A DNA stretch of 64,000 bases from DATLFA01 sp035525225 (GCA_035525225.1 DATLFA010000010.1:124001-188000); one strand, 5' to 3'; positions 14,441 to 24,026 are shown, counted from the stretch's first letter. Translations and numbers: made by a program. The notes: generated from the letters alone by a model not told the origin.

Positions 14441-15772
14441 CGACAGTGCGGTCGCCGTATACGCGACCATCACCACGAGCATCGGGATCTGACTCTTCAC
14501 CGCGAGCGCGTGGTCGCTGTCCTCGATCGCGCGATCGTGGGCCAGCGTCACCGCGACGATGTGGCCGATGATGACTCCGGCAAGCTTCGTCCAGCTGATC
14601 GTGGTCGGTGAGAGAAGCGTGAAGTTGATCACGTAGTCGACGGTGCCGAACAGATTCCAGTCGCGGCCGAACGGGTCGGACACCAAGCGGAAGATGTCTT
14701 GACCTTCGTACAACAAGAACGTGAAATAGTGCGCGAACTGGTACGCGAACGCGATCGGCACCAGCGCATGTATGTAGCGTGCCGGGGCTTCGTAGCGATC
14801 GGCGCCGGTGATCCACGCCGCGGCGGTCGTCGCGAGTGCGTAGGCGATCGCGACGAGGCCGGTCATCCACACGAGCCCGAACGTCTGGACGAACGTGTAG
14901 TCCCATCCGGTGGATGTTTCGAGCACCTTCTGCCAGAACTGGGTGCGGCTGATGCCATCGAAGGTGGTGCCGCCGAGCGACACCAACACGAGCATGGTGA
15001 TGCCGGGGCGAGTGGCGAGTGTGGACAACCCGCTGAAGGGTGGACGCACGCGGATGCGATGCGTCTCGGGGTCGACCGTCACCGGCGCCATATGCGCGAT
15101 GAGACCGAAGTAGGCGCTGAACGCCTCGCCGGTGCGCAACCAGGCCCGCCCGTAGCGCGCCGCCGCGGCGAGGACGACGACCGAATATGCGGTCACGATG
15201 AACGCGAGGCGGCGAATGTCGGTACGGTCGTGATAGGACAACTCGAGCCAGATGAACCCGAAGAGACCCACGGCCGCGGGCCAGTAGGACGCGGCGATGG
15301 TGCCGTCGTCTTCGAGCGCCTCGGGTGCGCGCCGCCAGACGCGATCGCGCACGGCGCCGGCGATGGCTGCGAGCGTGTCGAACGGGTTGAGCGCCTGCCA
15401 CAGGTCGCCGAAGAGGAGGCTGGCGAACGGCACCCCGACCCAGAAGATCACGTAGATCATGGTCGGGGCGATGTTCTCGGCGCTGTTGAGGCTGCCGGAC
15501 CACAGTGCGATCAGGGTGACGGCGAACATCAGCAGCCCGAAGACCCGCAACACCACCACGACGGCGTCGTGCAGGTAGCGGCTCCACGCGCCGAGGGCGC
15601 GGCCCCTCGATGCGCGGGCCAGCCGCGGTATCGGCCACAGCAGGTAGAGCAGGAGGAACGAGATGATGAGCGCGGCGACACCGGCCCACACGGCGGCCCA
15701 CATGGGGATGGGGAGATCGCGGTAGCCGCCGACGCCGTGCGCGAAGACGGGTGACCGGAGCAACGCGTTCAC
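14426..15772 (-). CDS. polytopic integral membrane protein (fenitrothion hydrolase-like annotation)
   Basis: A 448-residue protein with roughly ten hydrophobic segments, for example 'MWAAVWAGVAALIISFLLLYLLW', 'VVVVLRVFGLLMFAVTLIAL', 'MIYVIFWVGVPFASLLFGDL' and a C-terminal 'IPMLVVMVAYTATALSLLLA'. Between them are conserved-looking loops ('LNPFDTLAAIAG', 'DPFGRDWNLFGTVDYVINF', 'TTFDGISRTQFW'). Similar actinobacterial membrane proteins are often labelled fenitrothion hydrolase; I cannot confirm any such activity from the sequence and treat it as a protein of unknown function. GTG 15772 is preferred because GAGGTGAA precedes it; the frame is open to 15886. Confidence 0.7.
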   Translation of the reverse strand: MNALLRSPVFAHGVGGYRDLPIPMWAAVWAGVAALIISFLLLYLLWPIPRLARASRGRALGAWSRYLHDAVVVVLRVFGLLMFAVTLIALWSGSLNSAENIAPTMIYVIFWVGVPFASLLFGDLWQALNPFDTLAAIAGAVRDRVWRRAPEALEDDGTIAASYWPAAVGLFGFIWLELSYHDRTDIRRLAFIVTAYSVVVLAAAARYGRAWLRTGEAFSAYFGLIAHMAPVTVDPETHRIRVRPPFSGLSTLATRPGITMLVLVSLGGTTFDGISRTQFWQKVLETSTGWDYTFVQTFGLVWMTGLVAIAYALATTAAAWITGADRYEAPARYIHALVPIAFAYQFAHYFTFLLYEGQDIFRLVSDPFGRDWNLFGTVDYVINFTLLSPTTISWTKLAGVIIGHIVAVTLAHDRAIEDSDHALAVKSQIPMLVVMVAYTATALSLLLA

Positions 15773-15934
15773 TTCACCTCGAGCTCGAAGAGTCTGCCCC
15801 GAGATACCGCGCTCGTCCGGCCATGTTGCTCCTCTGTCAGGCCTTTCGGTCGTATCCGGGCGCCAACGGCGGATTGTCGCCGCCAATGGGTTGAGTGGGT
15901 GTCAGGCTATTGACCTTGCGTAGGCTCCTTCGTC

Positions 15935-16456
15935 ATGTCCGCTCCCGAGTTCGTCCCCCGTCAGCCCGGTCGCAGCGACAAGGCCTACGAATCGCCGCCG
16001 TGGCGACCTGATTCGTGGTTCGCGGTCCGACCCGGCGACCTCCGTGGGCGCGCACAGACAGGGCCTGGCCTCGGCGTGCAGGGTCCTGACCAGGGCTATG
16101 CGCTGACCTTGGCCCGTCGCCTGCGAGACCAACTGGTGCTGACCGAAGGCGAGAGCGCCGACGATGCCATTGCCGGCAGCCTCGGCATCGCGCTGCGGCG
16201 GGCCTCGCTGTTCGGCCGTGCTCCCGTCATCGACGACCTGCGGCTCGCGTTCCAACTTTTCGGCTTCCTCGACGCCGATGCGCCGAAGGATCTCGTCGAC
16301 TACCGCCGCCCGCGCTTTGCCGAAGCCGACAGCTCACATCACTACGCCGAGGTTCGCGAACTGGCCCTGCAAGTGCCCGAGTCGACACTGCGCATGACCG
16401 CCGCCGAGGTCGCGGCGCGCCGCGCCGACTGGCGCGAGCTGCTCGCGCGCTCATGA
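15935..16456 (+). CDS. conserved protein of unknown function upstream of gltX
   Basis: A 173-residue soluble protein without membrane segments or recognised motifs. It begins 'MSAPEFVPRQPGRSDKAYES', has an amphipathic central part ('RRLRDQLVLTEGESADDAIAGSLGIALRRASLFGRAPVIDDLRLAFQLFGF' region) and ends in a helical 'AAEVAARRADWRELLARS'. A TAGGCT -10-like hexamer ends 8 bases before the ATG, consistent with a leaderless mRNA. Its stop overlaps the gltX start (ATGA), so the two are co-translated. The position suggests a conserved link with glutamyl-tRNA synthetase, but nothing in the sequence tells its role. Confidence 0.7.
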   Translation: MSAPEFVPRQPGRSDKAYESPPWRPDSWFAVRPGDLRGRAQTGPGLGVQGPDQGYALTLARRLRDQLVLTEGESADDAIAGSLGIALRRASLFGRAPVIDDLRLAFQLFGFLDADAPKDLVDYRRPRFAEADSSHHYAEVRELALQVPESTLRMTAAEVAARRADWRELLARS

Positions 16457-17943
16457 GCGACGCTGTGCCACCTGCGCCGCCGGAGGCGTCACTGCGTAAT
16501 CCAACTACTCGGCCGGTGCGCGTGCGGTTCGCGCCGTCGCCGACGGGCTACTTCCACGTCGGTGGCGCCAAGACGTCGCTCTACAACTGGATCTACGCCC
16601 GCCAGCACGGTGGCACGTTCGTGTTGCGCATCGAGGACACCGACGCCGAGCGCAATCGCCCCGAATGGATCGACGGCATCCAGCGCGCGATGGAGTGGAT
16701 CCACACCGGTCTCGACGCATACGGGCCGGCGTGGGACGAAGGCCCGTACTTCCAATCCCACAACCTCGACCGCCACGTCGATGCCGGCCACCGGCTGTAC
16801 CAGCGCGGCGCCGCGTACTACTGCGACTGCGCACGGGAGCAGATCGACGCCCGTAACGCCGCGCATCGAGTCGCGACAGGTGAACAGCGCACCGGTTACG
16901 ACGGCTACTGCCGCGACCGGGGCAACCCGCCGACGCCCGGTTCCGCGCTGCGCTTTCGTGTCGATCACGAGGGCGTCACGGTGGTCGAGGACCTTATCCG
17001 GGGCAACCCCGAGTTCGCCAACGCCACCCTCGAAGACTTCGTGATCTTGCGGGGCAACGGATCACCGATGTTCATCCTGGCCAACGTCGTCGACGACATC
17101 GACATGCGCATCAGTCATGTGATCCGAGCCGAAGAGCACCTGCCCAACACCCCGAAGGCGCAACTGCTGTGGAGCGCGCTCGACGGCGGGCCGTTGCCGA
17201 CGTTCGCACACGTGCCGTTGCTGGTGAACGCAAAGCGCCAAAAGCTGTCCAAGCGGCGCGACCCGGTGGCCCTCGAGATGTATCGCGGCGAGGGCTACTT
17301 GCCCGAGGCGATGCGCAACTTCTTGATGACGCTCGGTTGGGCGCCGCAAGGCGACACCGAGATCGTGCCGTGGGACCTCATCATGCGCGAGTTCCGCCTC
17401 GAAGATGTGCACTCGTCGCCGGCGTTCTTCGACGTGACCAAGCTGCAAGCGTTCAACGGCGAATACATCCGCGCACTCCCAATCGACGAGTTCGAGGCCC
17501 GCGCCCAACCGTGGTTGACCGCACCACACGCACCGTGGACCGACGAGCAGTTCGATCGCGATGTCTTCCGGTCGATGGCGCCGCTCGTGCAGACCCGGGT
17601 CAAGCGGCTCAACGAGGTGCCCGAGCACGTGGACTTCTTGTTCCTCCATGACGCGCCACACGACCGTCAGGCGTGGGAGAAGACGATGAAGGGGGATGCC
17701 GGGTCGCTCATCGACGGCGTCCTCGCGCTCTACGAGACGATCGACTGGAACGCCGATGCGTTGCAGAACGCGATCGCGGTCGTCGGTGAACAACACGGGA
17801 TCAAGCCGGGCAAGGCGCAAGCCCCGGTTCGAGTGGCGATCACGGGCCGTACCGCCGGGCCGCCGCTCTTCCAGGCGCTCGAGCTCTTCGGACGCGAACG
17901 CACGCTCGGGCGGCTGCGCCGAGCACGGGCGAAGCTCGACTGA
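16453..17943 (+). CDS. gltX: glutamyl-tRNA synthetase
   Basis: Charges tRNA-Glu with glutamate. A class I synthetase of 496 residues. The N-terminal catalytic domain has the HIGH-type signature in 'FAPSPTGYFHVGGAKTSLYNW' (about 25-45), 'RIEDTDAERNRPEWIDGI' and the KMSKS-type loop 'AKRQKLSKRRDP'. The C-terminal helical anticodon-binding region includes 'GITGRTAGPPLFQALELFGRE'-like closing motifs. ATG 16453 overlaps the upstream stop by 4 bases. The protein seems complete. Confidence 0.95.
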   Translation: MSDAVPPAPPEASLRNPTTRPVRVRFAPSPTGYFHVGGAKTSLYNWIYARQHGGTFVLRIEDTDAERNRPEWIDGIQRAMEWIHTGLDAYGPAWDEGPYFQSHNLDRHVDAGHRLYQRGAAYYCDCAREQIDARNAAHRVATGEQRTGYDGYCRDRGNPPTPGSALRFRVDHEGVTVVEDLIRGNPEFANATLEDFVILRGNGSPMFILANVVDDIDMRISHVIRAEEHLPNTPKAQLLWSALDGGPLPTFAHVPLLVNAKRQKLSKRRDPVALEMYRGEGYLPEAMRNFLMTLGWAPQGDTEIVPWDLIMREFRLEDVHSSPAFFDVTKLQAFNGEYIRALPIDEFEARAQPWLTAPHAPWTDEQFDRDVFRSMAPLVQTRVKRLNEVPEHVDFLFLHDAPHDRQAWEKTMKGDAGSLIDGVLALYETIDWNADALQNAIAVVGEQHGIKPGKAQAPVRVAITGRTAGPPLFQALELFGRERTLGRLRRARAKLD

Positions 17944-17947
17944 CCCG

Positions 17948-18601
17948 ATGGCGGCAGAGCAGCGCACTAGGCGGGTCCGCACCGCGTTGCGTATCGCGCG
18001 CAAGGCGATCGTCGTCGGTCTCGCCGTCGGAGTGCTGTATGTGATGGTCACCTTCGTGCAGGTGTGGCATGCGTCGCGCCAACACCACCACCAACCTGCG
18101 GCGGCGATCGTGGTGATGGGTGCCGCGCAATACGACGGCCGGCCGTCGCCGGTGCTGCAGGCCCGCCTCGATCGCGCGCTCGAGCTCTACCGGCAGGGTC
18201 TGGCACCGCTGCTCGTCACCACGGGTTTCAAGCGGGAAGGCGACCGGTTCACCGAAGGCTTTGCCGGCAAACAGTACCTGTCGTCGCTCGGTGTTCCCGA
18301 CGAGGACATCGCCAACGTCGACATCGGGACCAACACATGGGAGGAGCTGTCGGCGGCCTCCGATGAACTCCATCGCCGCGCGGCGCGGCAGCCGGCGGAC
18401 CAGACCCGTGTGCGTGTACTCATCGTCTCGGATTCGTACCACTCACTTCGCCTCGAACACACCGCGCGTGAAGTGGGGCTCGACCCCTTGGTCGCGCCCA
18501 CCGGCCCACGGGCATCGACCAGGCGACTGGTGCGAGAAACGGTGGCGGTGTCGCTCGGGCGGGTGCTCGGCTATCGCCGGTTGGCCGAATTGACCTCCTG
18601 A
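17948..18601 (+). CDS. DUF218 / YdcF-family membrane-anchored protein
   Basis: A 217-residue protein starting 4 bases after gltX ends. A basic start and one hydrophobic segment (about 19-40, 'AIVVGLAVGVLYVMVTFVQVW') should anchor it. The rest is the DUF218 domain: 'AIVVMGAAQYDGRPSPVLQARLDRALELYRQG', 'LLVTTGF', 'NTWEELSAAS', 'VLIVSDSYHSLRLEHTAREVGL'. Relatives (YdcF, SanA, ElyC) act in envelope or peptidoglycan homeostasis, and some bind S-adenosylmethionine; the precise role here is unknown. The gene ends 6 bases before the convergent acyl-CoA synthetase gene. Confidence 0.85.
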   Translation: MAAEQRTRRVRTALRIARKAIVVGLAVGVLYVMVTFVQVWHASRQHHHQPAAAIVVMGAAQYDGRPSPVLQARLDRALELYRQGLAPLLVTTGFKREGDRFTEGFAGKQYLSSLGVPDEDIANVDIGTNTWEELSAASDELHRRAARQPADQTRVRVLIVSDSYHSLRLEHTAREVGLDPLVAPTGPRASTRRLVRETVAVSLGRVLGYRRLAELTS

Positions 18602-18607
18602 GCCTCG

Positions 18608-20206
18608 CTAGATTCGCCGGCTCCGCCAGCGGGTGCCCGCTTCGTCGAACATGGCGCGCAGCACCCGCTTTTGCACCTTCATGCTCGCGTTGCGCGGGAG
18701 TGCGTCGAGGAAGAACACCCGCGTCGGCTTCTTGTAGCTGGCGAGGCGCGCTCTCACATGGTCGACGATCGCCGCGTCGGAAAGCCCGCTGTCGGGCGTG
18801 ACGACGACCGCGGCCGCGACGGTCTCGCCCCAGCGGTCGTCGGACACGGCGAAGACCGCGCATTCGACCACACCGGGCAATGTGGCCAACGCCATCTCGA
18901 CTTCGGCCGGGTACACGTTCATCCCGCCCGAGACGATCACGTCTTTGCTGCGGTCTTCGATGTAGACGTAGCCCTCGTCGTCGATGCGACCGACATCGCC
19001 GGTGCGGAACCAACCGTCGACCCACATCTCGGGATCGTCGTCGGCGACGCCGAGGTAACCGGAGAACATGGTGTCGGCGCGCGCGAGCAGTTCACCTTCG
19101 CCCGGGCGTCCGCTGACGATGGTGCCGTCGGGCCCGAGCAGCGCGAGTTGCGCGGTGGGCACCGCGCGCCCGACCGACGCGAATACGTCGCCCGCACCGG
19201 CCTCGGCGAAGTCGGCGCGGGTGGTCGCGGACAACGGGCCGACCGACTCGGTGAGGCCCCAGGTCTCGACGAGCCGTGGACCGATCACGTCGACGAGCGA
19301 GACGAGGAACTCGCGCGGCACCTTGGACCCCGTGTGCACCACGGTGTTGAGACGAGAGAGGATCTCGGGCCGCTGCGCCATCTCGTCGCGGAAGTAGCGA
19401 ACGAGCGGGCTCGGCACCCACGTGTAGGTGCACCGGTCGCGCACCATGTGGTCGATCCACGCCGCGGGGTCGGCCGGGTCGGCCAACCGCAGCGTGGCCC
19501 CGGTCCACAGGTGCGGATACAAGATGCCCCATAGCGCCGACACGAACGAGAACGAGCCGATGAACGTGCCGGCGCCGTTGGTGACCATGCCTTGCACATA
19601 CGGTACGAGACGGGTGCAGGTGGTGACGGCGCGGTGGCTGCACCGCGCGCCTTTGGGAAAGCCGGTCGTGCCGCTGGTGTAACCGATGATCGCGATGTCG
19701 TCGGGTGTCACCGCGGGGAGGCCGGCCGGATCGCGCGACGTGCTGCCGCGGGCGGCGGCGACGAGCGATTCGTACGCGTGCGCGGACGCGAGGCGTTGGC
19801 CGTCACCGATGGCGATCACTGCACGGAGGTCGTCGAGCCCGTCGATCTGCGCCGCGATCTCGCCGAGCGACGTCGTGTAGACGAGCACCGTCGCGTGAGA
19901 ATCATGCACGACATGGGTTGCTTCGCCCGCGAGAAATCGGGCGTTGACCGGCACCAGCGTGACGCCGGCCAGCGCGCAACCGACGAACACCTCGACACTT
20001 TCGAGCCCGTCGGTCATGAACGCCGCGACCCGTTCGTTGGGCGCGACCCCGAGTGCGCGCAGCGCGTGAGCGAAGCGGCTCGCGCGATCGAACAGCGCAC
20101 CGTAGGTCAACTGCCGCGCGCCGTGCGCGATCGCCACTCGATCCCGGTGACGGGTGCACGCGGCCGCAAGCATCTCGCCGACGGTGTTCACGCGGCCGCC
20201 CAGCAT
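18608..20206 (-). CDS. acyl-CoA synthetase (FadD-type AMP-forming ligase)
   Basis: Activates a carboxylic acid to its CoA thioester through an acyl-AMP. The length is 532 residues from ATG 20206 (527 from GTG 20191, which overlaps the upstream stop by 4 bases; the start is uncertain). Motifs are the ATP loop 'IIGYTSGTTGFPKGARCSHRAV' (about 168), 'ETWGLTESVG', 'GWFRTGDVGRIDDEGYVYIEDRSKDVIVSGGMNVYPAEVE' (motif A8 and hinge) and the terminal catalytic Lys in 'NASMKVQKRVLR'. It directly follows a carotenoid oxygenase gene, so it may activate an apocarotenoid acid or another product of that enzyme; this is an inference. Confidence 0.88.
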   Translation of the reverse strand: MLGGRVNTVGEMLAAACTRHRDRVAIAHGARQLTYGALFDRASRFAHALRALGVAPNERVAAFMTDGLESVEVFVGCALAGVTLVPVNARFLAGEATHVVHDSHATVLVYTTSLGEIAAQIDGLDDLRAVIAIGDGQRLASAHAYESLVAAARGSTSRDPAGLPAVTPDDIAIIGYTSGTTGFPKGARCSHRAVTTCTRLVPYVQGMVTNGAGTFIGSFSFVSALWGILYPHLWTGATLRLADPADPAAWIDHMVRDRCTYTWVPSPLVRYFRDEMAQRPEILSRLNTVVHTGSKVPREFLVSLVDVIGPRLVETWGLTESVGPLSATTRADFAEAGAGDVFASVGRAVPTAQLALLGPDGTIVSGRPGEGELLARADTMFSGYLGVADDDPEMWVDGWFRTGDVGRIDDEGYVYIEDRSKDVIVSGGMNVYPAEVEMALATLPGVVECAVFAVSDDRWGETVAAAVVVTPDSGLSDAAIVDHVRARLASYKKPTRVFFLDALPRNASMKVQKRVLRAMFDEAGTRWRSRRI

Positions 20207-21648
20207 CCGTGCGCCGTGAACGGCACCCGATGCGGTAACGCGATGGTCGCGATCGGCTCGTCGTCGAGACGCGCGGCGTCGAGCAGCACCGCGTCGCTGC
20301 GATCCTCGTCGGGGTGAAAGACGTAGACGAGGAGATAGCCGTCGCCTTCGGCGGCATCGGCCGAACGGGGGATGAACAGCGGCTCGCACAGGCTGTCGTG
20401 CCCACCGAATCGATGCACGGCCGTGGCGTGGGACGAGAGGTCGTAGCGCAGCACCGCATTGAAGTTGTAGTCGTCGAGTTCGCCGTCGTTGCACAGGTTG
20501 TAGCCGTAGCGATAGGGGAGCCCTTGGTGGCGAAGATCGCATTGCGGCAACTCGACGTTGCGGTCGTCGAGCGCGGACGACGTCATGGCGCGCTGCGCGG
20601 GGTCGAAGCGGTAGCGCACGAGATGCGATTGGAGGCCGCGGAATTGTTTCCAAGGGTCGACGCCATCCATCGGCACCGGCGCGATGGGGAACTCGGGCGC
20701 GTCGAGCACGACCTGGCCATCGTCGACGAACGCATTTTGCGGATGCAGGTCGTAGAAGTTGCGGTCGGCTTCGATCCACACCGTCGCGCCGTCGTGTCGC
20801 GACACGAGGGCCACGTGCGTACCCCGATCGGGTTCCCACGCCATGAGCCCGCCGCCCCGCAGCACGCGATCTTGGCTCATCGTGATGGGCGACACGACGA
20901 CGACGGCGTGGTCTCGAGTGATCATGAAGTCGTGGATGTAGGAGGCGTAGGGCGCATCGAGGGCGATGCTGCGCAACGAGTCGTCGTGCGGACTCCAGAT
21001 GTGCACCGTCACGTAGGACTCGTGGACGTGAATGGTGGTGAACAGCACTTCGCCGGTGACCGGGCACACACGCGGATGGCCGCCGGCGAAGCCGTAGCGG
21101 TCGACCTTGTCGGTCATCGACGCCGGCAACTGCGTCGTCCACTCCGGCGGGCCGATGGTGTCGAGGGTCCGCGCGTCGATCGCGGTCGGTGTGCTCTGGC
21201 CTTCGCCCCACGCCATGAGGTAGTCGCCGTGATTGGTCAGCGACGTGTTGCACGCACCCTGCGCGGCGCCCGTAGATTCGGGGTTGGGGCGGGTGACCTC
21301 CATGCCGATCGCCAACAACGCTTTGCTCGGCAAGATGTAGTCGAACACCGCGCGGCCGGCCCGGTCTTCGGCACACCACTTCGGTGTGCGCACCCAGCGA
21401 TTGCGATAGTGGGCCTTGCCGGCGCTGAACGAAAGGGCGTGCACCATGCCGTCACCCATCCAGCCGTTATAGCAACCCGAAAGCGGGGCATAGCGAGGAT
21501 TCGGTCCGATGCGGAACAACGTGCCTTCGAGGTCATCGGGCAGCGCCCCCTGGGAAATCACGAGGTCACGCACCTCACCCTCCATCGGCCACGGGCGATG
21601 ATGGCGACGCAACAGCGGTCGATCGGGCAGTGGTCGAGTGACACCCAT
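20188..21648 (-). CDS. carotenoid cleavage oxygenase family protein
   Basis: A 486-residue non-heme iron dioxygenase of the carotenoid/stilbene cleavage family, which splits polyene or stilbene double bonds to aldehydes. Four iron-binding His can be proposed in the expected order: 'GGHPRVCPVTGEVLF', 'SYIHDFMITRDH', 'FYDLHPQNAF' and, near the C-terminus, 'FTAHGCW'. The N-terminal 'IGPNPRYAPL' and 'WMGDGMVHALSF' are also typical. ATG 21648 follows GGGGAGAACAG; earlier in-frame starts reach into the divergent gene. The gene overlaps the acyl-CoA synthetase and is divergent from an alcohol dehydrogenase, which could together process the aldehyde. Confidence 0.9.
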   Translation of the reverse strand: MGVTRPLPDRPLLRRHHRPWPMEGEVRDLVISQGALPDDLEGTLFRIGPNPRYAPLSGCYNGWMGDGMVHALSFSAGKAHYRNRWVRTPKWCAEDRAGRAVFDYILPSKALLAIGMEVTRPNPESTGAAQGACNTSLTNHGDYLMAWGEGQSTPTAIDARTLDTIGPPEWTTQLPASMTDKVDRYGFAGGHPRVCPVTGEVLFTTIHVHESYVTVHIWSPHDDSLRSIALDAPYASYIHDFMITRDHAVVVVSPITMSQDRVLRGGGLMAWEPDRGTHVALVSRHDGATVWIEADRNFYDLHPQNAFVDDGQVVLDAPEFPIAPVPMDGVDPWKQFRGLQSHLVRYRFDPAQRAMTSSALDDRNVELPQCDLRHQGLPYRYGYNLCNDGELDDYNFNAVLRYDLSSHATAVHRFGGHDSLCEPLFIPRSADAAEGDGYLLVYVFHPDEDRSDAVLLDAARLDDEPIATIALPHRVPFTAHGCWAAA

Positions 21649-21700
21649 CTGTTCTCCCCTTCGGTCGCGCGGTGCCGGCCAGCGTATGCTGCGCCCCCGC

Positions 21701-22792
21701 ATGCGCGCAGCAGTGTGGGACGGCTCGAAGATCATCGTTGTCGACGACTTGTTGGTGCGCGACCCGGGTCGAGGCGAGCTGCAGGTCGATGTGCGGGCGT
21801 CGGGCATCTGCCACAGCGACCTCAACGTGATCGACGGCACCAGTCCGCGCGACGCGCCGATGGTGCTCGGCCACGAAGCAGCCGGTGTTGTCCGCGCACT
21901 CGGCGATGACGTCGACGGTGTGTCGGTGGGCGACGCGGTGATCGTCGGGTCGGTCGCACCGTGTCGCTCCTGTCGCGCCTGTCACGACCAGCGGTATACC
22001 GACTGCACCACGGCGTTCGGCCGAGGGACGACACCGTTCGAGTGGAGGGGGCGCCCGGTCGGTCAGTACGCGAACATCTCGTCGTTCTCGAGCCGTATCA
22101 CCGTGTCGGCGGCGCAGGTGGTGCCCGCCGCCGGTCTTGCCGCCTCGCATGCTGCACTCATCGGCTGCGCGGTGAGCACCGGCTATGGCGTCGTGCGCAA
22201 CGTGGCCAAGGTGCGCGCCGGCGACCGAGTGGCGGTGTTCGGTATCGGCGGCATCGGGGTCAACGTGTTGCAGACCTGCCGACTGCAACGGGCCTCTCGC
22301 ATCATCGCGCTCGACACCGACCCGCGTCGCGAGGGCCTCGCCTATCGCTTTGGCGCGACCGACTTCGTCGCGGTGCCGCGCGGTGCGGACCGATCGGCGG
22401 CGGCCGTGCTCGTCCACGCCATCGAGCCGCTCGGCGTCGATGCGGCCATCGAGTGCAGCGGCGCGCCGTCCGCGATCGAAGCCGCGATAGAGGTGCTTGA
22501 CCATGGCGGCGTCGCCGCGTTGGTGGGGATACCACCACATGGCGCGCGATCGTCGTTCGACGTCGGCGCGTTGTTTCGCGGGCGCCGCATCGTGGGCAGC
22601 CTCAACGGTGCACAGAACCCAGACCGTGATCTCGCCGACATCGTGACGCTCGCGCGGGACGGCGCGTTGGACCTCGCCGCGCAAGTCACGCGCGTGTGGC
22701 CCCTCGACGAGATCGACGACGCGATCGCCGCGGTCCGCTGTGGCGATGTGGTGCGCGCAGTACTCGACCACTCTGTCGGAGGACGACAATGA
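21701..22792 (+). CDS. zinc-dependent alcohol dehydrogenase
   Basis: A 363-residue medium-chain dehydrogenase. The catalytic zinc ligands are in 'GICHSDLN' and 'GHEAAGVV'. A structural zinc lobe is in 'APCRSCRACHDQRYTDC', and the Rossmann motif is 'AVFGIGGIGVNVLQTC'. A class III/Rxyl-type enzyme is likely, oxidising an alcohol or reducing an aldehyde with NAD. The start is taken at ATG 21701, 10 bases after TATGCT. It overlaps the following LLM gene by 4 bases (ATGA) and is divergent from the carotenoid oxygenase, so the four genes may form a unit. Confidence 0.88.
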   Translation: MRAAVWDGSKIIVVDDLLVRDPGRGELQVDVRASGICHSDLNVIDGTSPRDAPMVLGHEAAGVVRALGDDVDGVSVGDAVIVGSVAPCRSCRACHDQRYTDCTTAFGRGTTPFEWRGRPVGQYANISSFSSRITVSAAQVVPAAGLAASHAALIGCAVSTGYGVVRNVAKVRAGDRVAVFGIGGIGVNVLQTCRLQRASRIIALDTDPRREGLAYRFGATDFVAVPRGADRSAAAVLVHAIEPLGVDAAIECSGAPSAIEAAIEVLDHGGVAALVGIPPHGARSSFDVGALFRGRRIVGSLNGAQNPDRDLADIVTLARDGALDLAAQVTRVWPLDEIDDAIAAVRCGDVVRAVLDHSVGGRQ

Positions 22793-23958
22793 AGAAGTTC
22801 GGATTCGATCTGCTCTTCGAAGTGCAGGTGCCCAGGCCGTGGTCCGAAGGCAAGGAACGCGACAAGTTCCACGAGGCGCTCGAACAGGCGGTCTTCGCCG
22901 AGCAGATGGGCTTCGACACCATTTGGATCGTCGAGCACCACTTCTTGCAGCAGTTCGCGCATTCGTCCGCGCCGGAGGTGATGTTGGGTGCCTTGTCACA
23001 GCGCACCTCCCGTGTGCGGCTCGGGCAGGGGGTGGCGTTGCTGCCCGGTGCCGTCAATCACCCGATCCGTGTCGCGGAGCGCGCCGCCGTGATCGACATC
23101 TTGAGCAACGGCCGGCTCGAGATGGGCACCGGTCGCTCGAGTAGCCCCTACCAGCTCGAGGCGTTCGGCACCGATGTCGCGACTACGCGAGAGCAGTGGG
23201 AAGAAGGGATCAAGCTGCTGCCGCGGTTGTGGACCGAAGAGGACATGACCTACGAGGGCGAGTTCTATCGGTGGGACGACAAGATCACCGTGTTGCCGCG
23301 ACCGCTGCAGCGTCCGCACCCGCCGCTGTGGGTCGCGTCGACACAACCCGACACCTGCCGGCTCGCCGGCGAGAAAGGCATCGGCCTGCTGATGAACGCG
23401 CTGAGCTCGCCCGAGAGCCTCAAGCCGCAGATCGACTCGTATCGCAACGCCATCGCCGCGCCGATCGATCAGATCGGCCACTTCGTCAACAACCAGCTCG
23501 CGCTGTTCGCCTTGACCTTTTGCGCCGACGATTTCGAAACGGCGCGCCATGTCGGTGGATCGGCTGCCTGGTGGTACGTCGAGGTCATCAAGGAGATCTA
23601 CGCCAATGATTGGCGCGGTACGCCCCTCGACAAGGTGCCGGCTTCGTATCGGGCGCATGTCGAAGCCCGCCGGTCGGGCTCGTCGGGCGCCGGGAACTTC
23701 AGCGCCGCGCTGCCCGCGCCCGATCGCATCCAAGAGGGCATCGATCAATGGATCGAATCGGGGGCGTTCCTCATCGGCGACGTCGACCGGGTGTTGGCCA
23801 ACGTGCGCCGCTACGTCGAGATCGGCGGCGATCGCTTGGTGTCGGTCATGCAGATGGGCGACCTGTCAAACGAGGCGATCATGCGCTCGATCGAACTGTT
23901 CGGCACGCGCATCATCCCCGCCATTCGAGCCGAAGCCCGCGTCGAGACGACCACCTGA
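22789..23958 (+). CDS. LLM-class flavin/F420-dependent oxidoreductase
   Basis: A 389-residue luciferase-like monooxygenase with a TIM barrel. It opens 'KKFGFDLLFEVQVPRPWSEG', with 'GFDTIWIVEHHFLQQFAHSSAPEVMLGALSQRTSRVRLGQGV' (the EHH segment is typical), 'HPIRVAERAAVIDILSNGRLEMGTGR' and 'RPLQRPHPPLWVAST'. In actinobacteria such enzymes use FMN or coenzyme F420 to oxidise or reduce lipophilic compounds. ATG 22789 has GGAGG just upstream and overlaps the ADH stop. The substrate is unknown; pairing with the ADH and the divergent carotenoid oxygenase hints at terpenoid catabolism. Confidence 0.87.
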   Translation: MKKFGFDLLFEVQVPRPWSEGKERDKFHEALEQAVFAEQMGFDTIWIVEHHFLQQFAHSSAPEVMLGALSQRTSRVRLGQGVALLPGAVNHPIRVAERAAVIDILSNGRLEMGTGRSSSPYQLEAFGTDVATTREQWEEGIKLLPRLWTEEDMTYEGEFYRWDDKITVLPRPLQRPHPPLWVASTQPDTCRLAGEKGIGLLMNALSSPESLKPQIDSYRNAIAAPIDQIGHFVNNQLALFALTFCADDFETARHVGGSAAWWYVEVIKEIYANDWRGTPLDKVPASYRAHVEARRSGSSGAGNFSAALPAPDRIQEGIDQWIESGAFLIGDVDRVLANVRRYVEIGGDRLVSVMQMGDLSNEAIMRSIELFGTRIIPAIRAEARVETTT

Positions 23959-24026
23959 CCGACGCGTCGGCACGGCTGCGGTCTCGGTGCCGCCGATCGC
24001 TCTCGATAGCACACCGCGGCGCCGTG

